Shown piece by piece: positions 1 to 10,290 of a DNA stretch of 64,000 nt; position 1 is the first letter of the stretch; the number at the start of each line of letters is the position of its first letter. Source of the stretch: Hexactinellida sp. DTS-2022. Taxonomy: Eukaryota; Porifera; Hexactinellida. Under the pieces are notes generated by a model. It searched no databases. It was not told the DNA's origin and saw only the letters and a list, made by a program, of their open reading frames with translations. A program made the position numbers and the translations under genes. The stretch spans positions 744,001-808,000 of the forward strand of contig JAPNXP010000006.1 in assembly GCA_028753945.1 (NCBI GenBank), in the 5' to 3' direction.

Positions 1-3000
1 ACAAATGCCAGAAGATTGCCCGCAATTTGCAGATACTTCTTGAGGTAATTGATTGCAGAGACGGAAATATATGTTGCAAGAATTTGTAGAAATACAAACG
101 TTGAAATTTGCAAACTCATCAACCTTCCAATAAGTGTTTTCTACTAGCTGTTGGTACTTATACCTTGCTAAAAGATACAAGGAAATACGACGATAATTAA
201 GAATATTTAAATTGGTAGCAAGTCTATCGAATGTATTTCACCACGTTAGTTCTTTGAAATGTTCCAACGGCCAGGTTTCTCGAAAAATTTCCAATCAACT
301 ATACGTGTATATTTACTGAGTAAGATAGGTGCAAATTTATATCGGATAAATTTTATATATAAAATCAACTTGCGGGTATATGCTGGGCAGTCTACAGGTC
401 TATATAAATCGCAAAATCTTTTGTATAGACTTCTTATAAGTTTACTTACATATCGACAAACACCTTTTCAATTAACAAGCCAAGTGAAATTTTGATGTTA
501 AAAATGACCAGTGCCTTAAAAGAAATTCCTAAATTTACAAATTGCCTAAAGAGAACGATTTTGACAATGCTCGCGAAAAATTATATATGTTTATGTTGTT
601 CTTAATAATGCTGTTATAACTTACCGATATAGCATGTTGAGGGGAAAATAGTAGGAGCTGTGTAACAAGCTCCGCTGTAATTGAAGTTGAACTGATATTT
701 GCAAATTTTATCCACATGATCGTACAGGAACGAGTACGTATCAACTCCATTAGGTACCACTCCTCCGAGCTCTGTTGGTGTCCAGGTAGCCTCTTTGTTG
801 CAATGGAATTGTAGAGTTACTGTTACGTTATTGCAAATGGAAGTGACAGCTGCTTCTGCAGTGTAAAACACCTCAAATCCAATCTTAGAATTAAAAATCA
901 ATTAAATATCATTAAAAAGTGAATTTAAAGTAAAGTATAATATACCCACTTAATTGGGTCACTTTGCAATTTACCAAATATGCCAAACTCTATAATTCCG
1001 TAACACAAATCTTATGAAATGTTGGCCCAATTAACCTGAGGCTCTATTAAGCGGAATCTAATGTATGTATATTTTAGCAGTTTTTTTCAGTAGCAAAGTT
1101 CTTTAAGGTCCATATTAATAAACACCTTAATTATCTAACATGTGTAAATAATAAACAGTTACTAAGTACGTACTATACGATTTTAACTCTTGGCAGATCT
1201 TTAGGTGCAGTTTGTCCTTGCATTTCTACTTTCCTATATTCCTCTATCAATCCTAGTAGCGATTCTATGCTCTCTTCAAAACAACTAATTTCCATTCCAG
1301 CTACCCCCAGGTAATGGTGTATATGTGCTCTCCTTCTGTACAACTTTACGAATTTGTCCTTAATTCGCTCGAAATACACTAGAATAGATGTGTTGTTTGC
1401 GAGTGTTAAGAGTGAATAGGGTTTGTCTACAGGGGGAGTAGCACAATGACCGATTTTCCAACCCTTATCGTTCCAGTGAGCAAACGAGATAGAAGCACTT
1501 ATTCTTTCGATATTCCTACGAATATCAGATAAGGATACTCGTCCCCTCACCAACAAAGCGCAGGCTAAATACAAATGCTGTTTTGGTTGTACTTTAAGAA
1601 GCTGAAATTCTTTCGAAAATGTTTCAGCAAACATTTGATCTATTTTTCTAATCGCCATCCCGAGATCTTTCGGCATATAAAGAGGCGCCATTGAGGAAAG
1701 CAGATATTGCATGCGTGGAAATGGAACCATATTCATTGCTATTTCATTCAAATCAACATTAAGAGTGCCTTCAAATCTAGCAGAGCTCGTTAAGTTAAGC
1801 AAGAGACTTGCTACAATATCGTTCATCTTGTCAAATGGTTTTTCCTTCTGAAGCGGATCTTTTTTCTTACTAACATTAATTAGTTTTGTGATATCGATTA
1901 AAGCTTCGTTATCGAATGGAAGAACGCAGTCGGATATATCTGTCAGCGTTCTCAAAGCGAGTACACTGTTGTATGGAGAAGTTATTACGTCATCCTCTAC
2001 GCTTGGGAACACAGGAACTGAAAACCGGTACACATGCCGGTATTCATCGCGCAGCAAAGCAAGAATTCTCGATCCAAGTCCAGAGCCAGTTCCCCCACCC
2101 ATGGAATGTAAAACGAAAAAAGATTGTAAGCAGTCACATTTCTCAGTTTCATGCCTCACGATATCAAATATCTTCTCCTTATACCTATCACCGTACATAT
2201 AGTGGCCAACAGCCCAGTTATTTCCAGACCCAGACACGTCCGTTATTAGCTGTGTAGAGTCGAATAGGTCACCAAGAGGACTTTTCACCAAATTGTTTAC
2301 AACACCTTCCTCCATGTCAATAAGCACAGCCCTGGCCCTCAGGCTACAGATCTTTTCGCGGCCAGTGCCAAGTGGAATTTCGCGATATCCCTTCTTAGAC
2401 ACATCTACGTTCCGAAAGAATATACTTAAGGGCTCGTCATATACACCGTGTTTGTTGTACTGCGAGTGTTCTCTCAATGCTAAATCCCAGAATCTAGATC
2501 CAATTTGGTTGCCACACTGTCCCACTTGTATTACGATCGATTGCGTCATTTATATGTCAATTTATTTAATATTTTAGTTAGTCCTGAGTTGGAATTTATT
2601 TATTCTTCACGCTTATTAACTGCTTAAGTCTTAAGATATGAATATGAATTTTATCCTTCTTGAGAGTCCCTTAGGCCATATAGTTAATTATTATTTATAC
2701 GGTTTAAAACAGTACAAATATTACAGTGGTGTTAGCCTCAGAGCATCACTTTCATCGAAAATTTTTCTATTAACACAACTTATCTTTAAATTCCATGCGA
2801 GCATTTAATGACAAATATGTTCCTCTAATAGCAAGTTCGTCTATTAGCAATCAAGTTTCGTATAAAACTCGACTTGTTACTATGCGAATCCTACTGTATT
2901 TACAAACAAATATATAATCTATACAAGTACCAGACATGAGGTAATTCATTTGTAATTCTAGGTTAGCTACTCTTCGATTGAAATTTCCCATGTCTGATCA

Positions 3001-3374
3001 GTATTGAAAATATAACTTACTTTATTGGTGGCGTTTATTTCTGTTCCACTTTCGTTAATCGGTTTATAATTCGCGATGTTTGCGCTTTGTTTAGTATTGT
3101 TGACTATTCCTTTCTGACACACGGCCCAGCTTCCATCAGTATTACACTCGGGTAAATCTCGCAATCCATGGCAGATTGAGAAATAAAAATCACAATCTGA
3201 AAGGCCTGTTGCAAACACACAACCAGTTACATTCTTTAATGGTAACTGCCACCACGCATTTGTACTCAAATCCGACAATGAAAATCCTGTCAAACCGCAA
3301 TCAGTCTGAGTTTTAACACTTGTCAATAGTAAACACAAACAAAACAACAAAACTATATAACTTACTATCCCCAT
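1..3374 (-). CDS. Multi-MRH-domain receptor (CI-MPR/IGF2R-like), 3 exons visible, 3' end outside window
   Basis: Exons run 3374-3021, 883-625 and 167-1, continuing off the left edge. The ATG at 3374 is followed by a hydrophobic signal peptide (IVSYIVLLFCLCLLL). Exon 1 ends AAA|GTAAGT in phase 0. Exon 2 starts after TTCTAAG in phase 0 and ends ATC G|GTAAGT in phase 1. Exon 3 starts after TTTTAG and continues in phase 1. Exons 1 and 2 together make one MRH (mannose-6-phosphate receptor homology) domain with paired cysteines, CDFYFSICHGL, AVCQ and the terminal CKYQFNFNYSGAC block. Exon 3 opens a second copy (YWKVDEF..., CNIYFRLCNQL, CGQSSGIC). Repeated MRH domains are the hallmark of the cation-independent M6P receptor, which sorts lysosomal enzymes. 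The arginine usually found just before the FxCD-like strand is not evident (NVTVTLQFHC), so M6P binding by this first domain is doubtful. Membrane anchor and tail lie outside the window. TUBE1 sits inside intron 1. Confidence 0.8.
1173..2549 (-). CDS. TUBE1: Epsilon-tubulin, intronless, nested in intron 1 of the MRH receptor gene
   Basis: A single-exon ORF of 458 residues starting at a true ATG (MTQSIVIQVGQCGNQIG). The tubulin GTP-binding signature GGGTGSG is at about residues 151-157. Epsilon-specific blocks distinguish it from alpha, beta and gamma tubulin: RARAVLIDMEEGVVN, SGSGNNWAVGH, CDCLQSFFVLHSM, EDDVITSPYNS and LLLNLTSSARFEG. Length matches vertebrate TUBE1 (about 475). Epsilon-tubulin works with delta-tubulin in building and stabilising centriolar triplet microtubules, so the organism should have centrioles or motile cilia. 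The gene lies wholly between exons 1 and 2 of the MRH receptor on the same strand. The absence of introns could reflect a retrocopy or general intron loss, since most genes in this window are intronless. Confidence 0.97.
   Translation of the reverse strand: MTQSIVIQVGQCGNQIGSRFWDLALREHSQYNKHGVYDEPLSIFFRNVDVSKKGYREIPLGTGREKICSLRARAVLIDMEEGVVNNLVKSPLGDLFDSTQLITDVSGSGNNWAVGHYMYGDRYKEKIFDIVRHETEKCDCLQSFFVLHSMGGGTGSGLGSRILALLRDEYRHVYRFSVPVFPSVEDDVITSPYNSVLALRTLTDISDCVLPFDNEALIDITKLINVSKKKDPLQKEKPFDKMNDIVASLLLNLTSSARFEGTLNVDLNEIAMNMVPFPRMQYLLSSMAPLYMPKDLGMAIRKIDQMFAETFSKEFQLLKVQPKQHLYLACALLVRGRVSLSDIRRNIERISASISFAHWNDKGWKIGHCATPPVDKPYSLLTLANNTSILVYFERIKDKFVKLYRRRAHIHHYLGVAGMEISCFEESIESLLGLIEEYRKVEMQGQTAPKDLPRVKIV
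2550..3020. other. Intron DNA between TUBE1 and MRH exon 1
   Basis: AT-rich non-coding stretch upstream of TUBE1. It holds one complete family-1 MITE (2724-2896) and must contain the TUBE1 promoter. I see no other coding or RNA signal. Confidence 0.6.
2724..2896. mobile_element. MITE, TIR family 1 (CAGTGGTGTTCGCCTAATAG)
   Basis: 173-bp element running from TA-CAGTGGTGTTAGCC to GCGAATCCTACTG-TA. The inner part alternates 'attagcaa' motifs in both orientations. It is the same length and layout as the copy at 27434-27606. TA flanks and CAGT/ACTG ends are typical of Tc1/mariner (pogo/Tigger) non-autonomous elements. Confidence 0.75.
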
Positions 3375-3741
3375 TAGATTCAATGCAAATTTCTCATTTA
3401 CTATCTGTGCATATATACAAATACAAGAATATTATTTCAAAAGATGATGTCTTTGTAATAGTATCTCCTGTGATGGAAAATATTTGAATTTCATTATTTT
3501 GTTAGCAGAACTAGCTTACAATAAATGTCTATTAATCAACCAAGATTTAGTTTCACAAAAGTGGTTATTTAAAATATTTTTCAAGGAAATTTTGCCTAAT
3601 TACTACACCAATCCTTATAGGCGATCATTGTTCACTCAATTAATGAAAAAAAGTATTAATTAATGTTCAGTTATTCACTATATTACACACACACACACAC
3701 AAACATAGTAGTGATAACTTGTAAAGGTCAAAGGTCAAAGT
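3375..3741. other. Intergenic, MRH receptor 5' side and YPEL5 3' side
   Basis: Spacer of 367 bp between two minus-strand genes. It holds a short (CA)n run near 3685-3702 and presumably the MRH receptor promoter. Nothing else is recognisable. Confidence 0.6.
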
Positions 3742-4089
3742 TCAAATCTCATCAATCCCATCACTCTCCGTTATAAGAGCCCTCTCCAGGATAACTCTCC
3801 CCTCTTTGTACTTTTGCGCGTCTTCTAACGCAAACTCATAAATCCAACCCAAACGTTCACTGCACAGTTTACACATGACGTCACGCACTATATGCCGACC
3901 AGTTAGCATCATCCGATCTTGCATCTCACTATAAGTTAGGTTCACAACGCGATTGAATAGAAACGCGCGTCCAGTGGCCCCTGTGAAACGCGGGGAAATC
4001 AATTCATCTTTATTCGTAAGCGCAGTGTTACAATTTCCGCAGGAATAAATACGCTTACCACCTGGGTGATCTAGAAAGATTCGTCCCAT
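3742..4089 (-). CDS. YPEL5: Yippee-like protein 5
   Basis: 115-residue intronless ORF from an ATG at 4089. It matches YPEL5 along its whole length: MGRIFLDH..., [39 protein letters not shown] and [11 protein letters not shown]. The two zinc-binding CxxC pairs are CGNC (about residues 17-20) and CKLC (about 73-76), forming the single Yippee/MIS18-type zinc fold. In vertebrates YPEL5 associates with the CTLH/GID ubiquitin-ligase complex and with the centrosome region. The C-terminal tail is slightly shorter than in vertebrates and ends in an acidic stretch (ESDGIDEI). Confidence 0.97.
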   Translation of the reverse strand: MGRIFLDHPGGKRIYSCGNCNTALTNKDELISPRFTGATGRAFLFNRVVNLTYSEMQDRMMLTGRHIVRDVMCKLCSERLGWIYEFALEDAQKYKEGRVILERALITESDGIDEI

Positions 4090-6218
4090 AATATACCAAA
4101 CAAATCTTTGAATCGGAACAAAGTTGTAGGAACTCTATAGGTTACTAAGTCGTAGAATCTATGTTAGCTAGCATGCAATAGAAAAATCTTCATGGTTGCA
4201 TTTCATATCAATTCAACATTTAAACTACAATAAGTAATTGGCTACATTTCTATTCATTTTATTGCCTAAGTGAAACATCGTATTACAATAGGGTTGCATC
4301 AGTATAGCATCATAATGTTAGTTGCAGTATAAAGGTGACCAGTTGTTAGTTGTAGTTGAATTAGTATAAATGCTTTTAATAGCCTTTTATAGTATTAGTC
4401 CAGTGTTAATCAATGGTAATATTATTGAGGAATTGTATTATAATTGTCTCATTACTTGATGGCATACGTGGTTAAATAATTTGATTTATATTTATATTCT
4501 AATTTGTGAGTCTTTGTGATAAAATATGTAATTTTTGAGTAATATCTGCTTGTGATAATATTCGCTAATTATAGCTATTTTTGGAGTGTTAATGAATATC
4601 TTACCAAGAAATCGAAAATATAATTAGAATAAAGTGTGATAGGAAAATATGAATCGGGCGGTGGAACTGAACAAGTTTACCACGAACAGATACCTTAGGT
4701 AATTATAAGTTGGTATTTTGCATCTCTTGATTTCCTCCTTATTTGATGTATTTCAAACGTTACATAACGCAAAATCCACGAAAATTAGCCACTCCCCTTC
4801 TTATGTAACGATTTTTTACCATATTTGCTATACAAAAAGGAAGCTTTGTCACATCACACATTGGTTAATTATCCCCCTTGAATCGTTACGTAACGTTTAA
4901 ACGCCCTAATAATAGTTACTATATACTAGCTCTGTTTTATTAGGAAATTATATTTGCTGTTTGTTACACACTATAGTTAGGGTAAATTATTGGGAGAATT
5001 TAATATCGAAACTTCACTGAGTTGATAGCGACTCGAATTAAACCTCTAAAGATTATGAAAAATGGAATTTATGCTGTCCTGAATTTGCAGTGAAACTTCT
5101 CTAGCAATAAGAACTGACAGATTATTCCTTATTGTCAATATTCCTTTAACAAAGTTAGGTACAATATTACAGTATTGTACATATAAATTTTAGATATGGA
5201 AAAGTGCCCCAGTTAGCAAGTTTTAATGTACTATATAGTCAGGATAAAATTCACTTATAATATTTCTTCACTTATTAGCTTATCTATATAATGATTTGTT
5301 TCACAAATAATTGGAGTAAGTTTATAATAGATAAACTCAATTTTACTCACACTGATTCGCAACATATATTTGTACTTGGGTTAATACTAATTGATTTTCC
5401 AGAAGTGGATTGATTATTATTAGTCGATTAAATTCCATTCCTATGATAATCTAGTCTTATTGATACTTTGCATGGACACACATATTTCTTATCAACAACA
5501 TTCTATACGATAGGCCCTTCTCATATTCTAAATAATTTATATATTTAGTTACCATATATTTATAACTTATAAGTAGATTACGAGTTTTTATGCAATTATA
5601 CGTACAGTATGTATATAGAATTTCATATATTGTAATACAGTAATTTGCATTAGCCCAAATAAATTCACAAATTACATTGAAATATAAAATAAGTTTGAGT
5701 TACATACTTATTCCATTAACTGTACATTTTTAATTATTTTGATGACAAAAATACATTAGTTTCAGAGACCTTGGATTTATAGAAAACCTATTTAAGTTCG
5801 ATTGTAGTATAAGAGAAACCATTATTGTACTGAGGCTTATAACAATATAGTATCTATTGTCCTGTAACTGTTCGCTCAGATTACGTTTGCTTAGAATCCT
5901 TGTTTGCAAGTAGAGTTGACCACAGTTTTGTTTTATAAAAAGAGTACTTATAACTCTTACACAACTCATTGACCTATTATTAACGCACAGGTTTCATTAT
6001 AGAATTCATGATGTTATTCAAACCATATCAAACTATAACACAAAGTAATAGCAACATATTCACCAAAATTAGTTTAGAATTTCAATTATACTTATCGTGT
6101 AGGAGAGAGAATCCTATTAGTTGTAGTGGTTCAGTGGAGTATGTCTAGTCATTGAAAAGTTTAAATAAATAAAATTCCATAATGAAGCAACCTCAATTAA
6201 ACTGATATTTATACCAGA
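4090..6218. other. Intergenic region between YPEL5 and the MAGUK gene
   Basis: 2.1 kb of AT-rich DNA without a convincing gene. It contains one GTTACGTAACG-type dispersed repeat at about 4745-4905. The divergent YPEL5 and MAGUK promoters should lie at its two ends. Confidence 0.6.
4745..4905. repeat. Dispersed repeat with AACGTTACGTAACG-type palindromic ends
   Basis: It starts near 'caaacgttacataacgcaaa' and ends near 'tcgttacgtaacgtttaaac', with an internal 'ggtttgtcaca'-like block before 'cattggttaatta'. Related copies are at about 8190-8275, 9585-9650, 12825-12965, 59560-59740 and 61420-61530. The family class is unknown: the ends are palindromic rather than CAGT-type. Confidence 0.6.
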
Positions 6219-7976
6219 ATGAATTGTACAACTCATAATTATAAATCTAGGTCAGTTACAGTAGAAGTCAATAGCACTCCCTACAGAAGCAGCGCATCCT
6301 CAATAGAAGATATTTCCACAACAACGCAAATGGCCCTACAGAATGCATTGGCGCAAATAGTCACATCATTACGTCACGATTTTCAAAACCAACAACCAAC
6401 TGAAAATGGATTGGATTTCAAAAGCTCTCTACTTGATGATCTTTTGCATCCAAATTTCGCAGCAATTGTAAAACTTTATGACTCGATTACAACAGGCAAT
6501 AGTCCTGAAGACCAAATTAAAAACATTTTATTTACATTCCAAGAAGTACAACAAGAATTATCTCAACAAACAGATGAAGACGAAATCGAGTTATCAAAAA
6601 TTTTTAAACAACCTGACTTTGTAAATTTATTTGGCTGCATACACGATATAGCTAACAAAAACTTTGAACCTCAATACGAACCAGAAAAAGACATTTTAGA
6701 AGAACAAACGTATGACAACAGAATTGTTGAATTGGAATTTGAAAAACCGCTCTCTCCATTAGGTTTTACATTAAAAATGGAATCAGGGCAAGTAAAGGTA
6801 GCTCGAATAATTCAGCACGGATTCGTAGCAACTCACGGATATCTCACAGCCGGTGACGTCATTTTGTACGTTAATGACGAGAAAATTGATGGCAATTTAA
6901 CTGTAGCAGATGTGCAGGCCTTGTTACAGCAAGCAACTGGCATTCTTAAGCTTAAAATTCTTCCTTCCAACAAACCCAATAGGCTACCACTCGAAAACTA
7001 CTTTGTTCAAGCGAATTTTAACTATCATGCTAATCACGATAAAATGTTACCCGCGAAAAGTGTTGGATTGAGTTTCAAAAAAGGAGCCATACTCCAGATA
7101 CTGAGCCAAGAGGATCAGTATTGGTGGCAAGCCAAACTCGTGTCGAGACAAGGAACTTCGGAGTTCTGCGGTTTAATTCCAAGTTTGGTTTTCGAAGAGA
7201 GACGTCGCGCGAAAATATATAAAAAGCGCACTCGAAGTAGCGATGACATTGAATTAACTTGCAAATGCTATCCTTCTAAAATAAAGAGTATGAAACATAG
7301 CTATTCAACAGTCTCCACGGAAATATCAAACACACTCGATCAATACGAAATGCATTTGTATGAGGAAGTTGCCCAAGTGCCATCATTCGAAAGGAAAAGT
7401 ATTGTTATTGTCGCCACGCCTTACTCGCTGCGTAGATTCTTAGTAAATTTAATTGTAGGCAAAGATCCAGAAAATTATCTAAAACCACTCGAATACACAA
7501 ACCACACTTCTGTTAACTCAACAGCCACAAACAAACTTGCATACGTGGCCACTGAACAGCTGATCAGTGAGATACACAATCTGAATTTTCTAACCGTTTC
7601 GAAACAAGATGAGATATACAGTTGTGTGAAGGAAGAATCTATCAAGGAGATAATATCAAATGATAAGATCTGTGTTTTAGACGTTGAAGAGCATGATATT
7701 AAGCTTATAAAGAGAGTTATATTTGCCCCGTTAGTAGTCCTCGTACGTACACAACATTTGTCAGTCCTTCGAGAGCACAATAATAGCATGCACCACAAAA
7801 AGTTACAATCTCTGTCTACACATATAAAGGAATCTGATCGTATACTGTCTCAGTATGGACATTTGATTGATGTTGTAGTGAATATTTCACCAACACGGGT
7901 TGTAGAGAATATTCTAGAAGCAAAAGACAAGTTTAGTAATGGACCACAGTGGGTACCTGCTTCATGGGTTTATTAA
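6219..7976 (+). CDS. MAGUK p55 (MPP) family scaffold: L27-PDZ-SH3-GK
   Basis: 585-residue intronless ORF. A helical L27-type region spans about residues 70-150. The PDZ domain is about 168-250 (carboxylate loop SPLGFTL). The SH3 domain is about 260-328 (YFVQANFNY, YWWQAKLV, GLIPS). A HOOK-like basic linker contains KIYKKRTR. After the MPP signature YEEVAQVPSFERK comes a guanylate-kinase-like domain running to the C terminus GPQWVPASWVY. The order and the closing WVP.SWVY motif are those of the MPP/PALS family, which organise cell-polarity and membrane-cytoskeleton complexes. The GK nucleotide loop is degenerate (ATPYSLRR where MPPs have GAQGVGRR), consistent with a protein-binding pseudo-kinase. 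I cannot assign it to one vertebrate MPP. A poly(A) signal-like AATAAA lies near 8076. Confidence 0.93.
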   Translation: MNCTTHNYKSRSVTVEVNSTPYRSSASSIEDISTTTQMALQNALAQIVTSLRHDFQNQQPTENGLDFKSSLLDDLLHPNFAAIVKLYDSITTGNSPEDQIKNILFTFQEVQQELSQQTDEDEIELSKIFKQPDFVNLFGCIHDIANKNFEPQYEPEKDILEEQTYDNRIVELEFEKPLSPLGFTLKMESGQVKVARIIQHGFVATHGYLTAGDVILYVNDEKIDGNLTVADVQALLQQATGILKLKILPSNKPNRLPLENYFVQANFNYHANHDKMLPAKSVGLSFKKGAILQILSQEDQYWWQAKLVSRQGTSEFCGLIPSLVFEERRRAKIYKKRTRSSDDIELTCKCYPSKIKSMKHSYSTVSTEISNTLDQYEMHLYEEVAQVPSFERKSIVIVATPYSLRRFLVNLIVGKDPENYLKPLEYTNHTSVNSTATNKLAYVATEQLISEIHNLNFLTVSKQDEIYSCVKEESIKEIISNDKICVLDVEEHDIKLIKRVIFAPLVVLVRTQHLSVLREHNNSMHHKKLQSLSTHIKESDRILSQYGHLIDVVVNISPTRVVENILEAKDKFSNGPQWVPASWVY

Positions 7977-8861
7977 TTTAATTGTTACAGGTGTTTATTT
8001 TGAAAGTATATGAGTTTTATTGGTGTTGTTATTATTAATGTTGTAACTATTCAGTATCACTTTTACCTTATTTGAATAAAGTATTTGAAATCGACTTTTA
8101 TGCAATTATTTGTGCGAAAATATTGGGTTATTGTTTCCAACTCTTTGCTTTTACCCAATTTTTGTGTTTTTTCATCAAATATTTCGGTCTTGGGTTCCGT
8201 TCAAAAGTTACGTAACTCTTTTCAACGGGGCCAATGTGTGACAGACCATCCTTTTTGTATTACTAGATGGTAAAAAATCAAGCATGTATTTCTCAGGAAT
8301 TTGCATTTCTTACGTTTGAACTTTGTATGTCAGCGACTTTACTTTTTTAATTAAAAATTAAAGAATATTCGTTTAGGATTCGGCCATAGCCATGGATTTA
8401 GAATATAATATTTGATATTATAAACACTATATCTATTGGAATATGTTATTTTGTTAGAATGAATATACATATATGACACAGGTAAATATCACTTTTCGGA
8501 AAAATTGGTTATTTAGGATTTATAAAATTATAATTGGAATCACTGATTTGGACACGTTTGTTCTAAATATTCGTCTCGATTACTGGTGATACATTCCGCA
8601 AGTCGACATAAATATTTTAATTAATTTTGAAGCTAGATAACGAATGCATCATAGAAATGGAAGTTTTCTTATCATTCTATTAGCATAAAATATGTTTTCA
8701 GGTCGAACTTGAACCTTCTGTAAATTTGCCAATTAATGATTGCACACAAGCTAATTAATTCAGGTCAGGTGGCAATAACAACTAACGTAATCTGAATGTA
8801 AAGATTAATGTTGACATTATTGAATATTAATATTTTGCCACAACACTAACTAACAAGCTTA

Positions 8862-9026
8862 TAGTAGAACCTCGTTTTAATACGAAAACAGTTTACACGA
8901 ATTTTTGGTTAGTACGAACACAATATATTTTCTATACAAACACCGGTTAGTACGAACTTCAGTTAATTAATACGAACAAATTTTGACGGTCCCTTGGTGT
9001 TCGTATTAATTAACGAGGTTCTAGTG
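8862..9026. mobile_element. MITE, TIR family 2 (CAGTAGAACCTCGTTAGTAC)
   Basis: Inverted ends TAGTAGAACCTCG...CGAGGTTCTAGTG, with inner 'taatacgaac' repeats and the family-specific middle 'ggtcccttggtgttcgta'. Terminal bases are slightly decayed, so it is an old copy. Confidence 0.65.
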
Positions 9027-9039
9027 TACTTTGTATCGG

Positions 9040-9294
9040 CCTGTCACTGGTAAATTGGTCCCCGTAAAATTGGTCCGGGTACCAAATTATCCATGGAATA
9101 TTGGTCCCCCGGACCTATTTTTGGGAAAAATTAGTCCAGGGCCCATGGAACCAATATTACATGGAATTTTGGTCCTAGGACCATTTTTCCCCTAAAAAAA
9201 GGGTCCGGGGGACCAATATTCCATGGAAAAATGGTCCTAGCACCATTTTTCTCCAGAAAACTTGGTCCACCGGACGAATTTCCCAGTGACAGGC
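9040..9294. mobile_element. Inverted-repeat element with internal TTGGTCC/GGACCAA repeats
   Basis: 255 bp bounded by GCCTGTCACTGG and its complement CCAGTGACAGGC. The inside is almost entirely alternating 'ggaccaat' and 'ttggtcc' with 'ccatggaa' links, so it can fold into several competing hairpins. Fragments of the same sequence are at about 46570-46630 and 50288-50322. Confidence 0.7.
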
Positions 9295-10040
9295 AATTAC
9301 AAGTACTGGTACACGTTTGTATCAGATCTTGAGTCTCCCAAATCTCATCTTCCATCAATTTGATTCTAATTACTTATTGATTGACTAAATAAACATAAAC
9401 CTCAGAGGGGCCAATTTTTCCAAGGGGACCAAAATTTCCGTGATAGTTCTCCTAATGTATCAATTTTTAATAAGTCTTGTGTTCTAGAGCATTGATAAAC
9501 TATTTAGACATTGTCAATATGATTTTCTAATTGAGTCTCGTTAATTAACGAACAATTTTCAGACAATTTTCAGATCACATGGGGGTTTACGTAACATATG
9601 AGGTGTGACAGACCATCCTTTATATTACAAACTGGCGTAACGTTTGAACCAGGGTATTACTAGAATTGAACACTCCTAAAGGTCACTAGAGTATTAATTT
9701 TGTAAGTCTAAAGGTTAGTTTTGACTTTTGTACTACTCTATGGGGACTTTCGGCAGTTTTCGCATATCCCAATTTATACGCCTATAGGCGTTTGGCGCGC
9801 TCCTGGATAACAACGAATATATAGGTTTGCATGCATATTTCTCAAACAAATCTGGCCACTTAATTTATTGTAAAACACGTTATTTATTTTTAATTTATTC
9901 TAAAATAAGTTAAATTGTTGGGGTTTGATAGCCAATAGAATATGTACACTTGTATAGATTGCTATTAGGCTGGGGTATAAAGTTACTTTTTATTTACAAA
10001 GTATAAACTTAGAAACACTTAAGTCGAATGGAATGTGATA

Positions 10041-10240
10041 CAGTGGATGCAGGTAACAGGTTATAAGAACATCGTCGGGAACTGCATATAGTGTTCTTAT
10101 AACCGGCATAAATTATACATGGTATATGGAAACCGTAATCCCATATAATCTTATATCCGATATGTTCTTATAAGTTATAACCGGTGTTCTTATATCCGAT
10201 ATGTTCTTATAACCGGTGTTCTTATATCCGGTATCTACTG
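10041..10240. mobile_element. MITE, TIR family 5 (CAGTGGATACCGGATATAAG)
   Basis: Starts CAGTGGATGCAGG and ends CCGGTATCTACTG with TA flanks. It contains the family core 'aacatcgtcgggaactgcat' and 'ttcttataaccgg'. It lies 50 bp upstream of the PSMB5 start codon and may overlap its promoter. Confidence 0.75.
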
Positions 10241-10290
10241 TATTATGTTTTAATTCACATTTGGTTTCTCTGTTTTATCAATAACAATCC

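Larger units (their letters stand above)
7977..10290. other. Intergenic region rich in transposon fragments
   Basis: 2.3 kb without a gene. It holds, left to right: a GTTACGTAACT repeat (about 8190-8275), a family-2 MITE (8862-9026), a 255-bp inverted-repeat element with CCATGGAA/TTGGTCC repeats (9040-9294), another GTTACGTAAC repeat (about 9585-9650), a fragment of the GCGC family (about 9725-9805) and a family-5 MITE (10041-10240). Confidence 0.65.

Noticed and set aside
259..495. 78-codon ORF on the plus strand at the left edge
   Set aside because: Sits in the intron of the MRH receptor gene, no recognisable features, poor composition.
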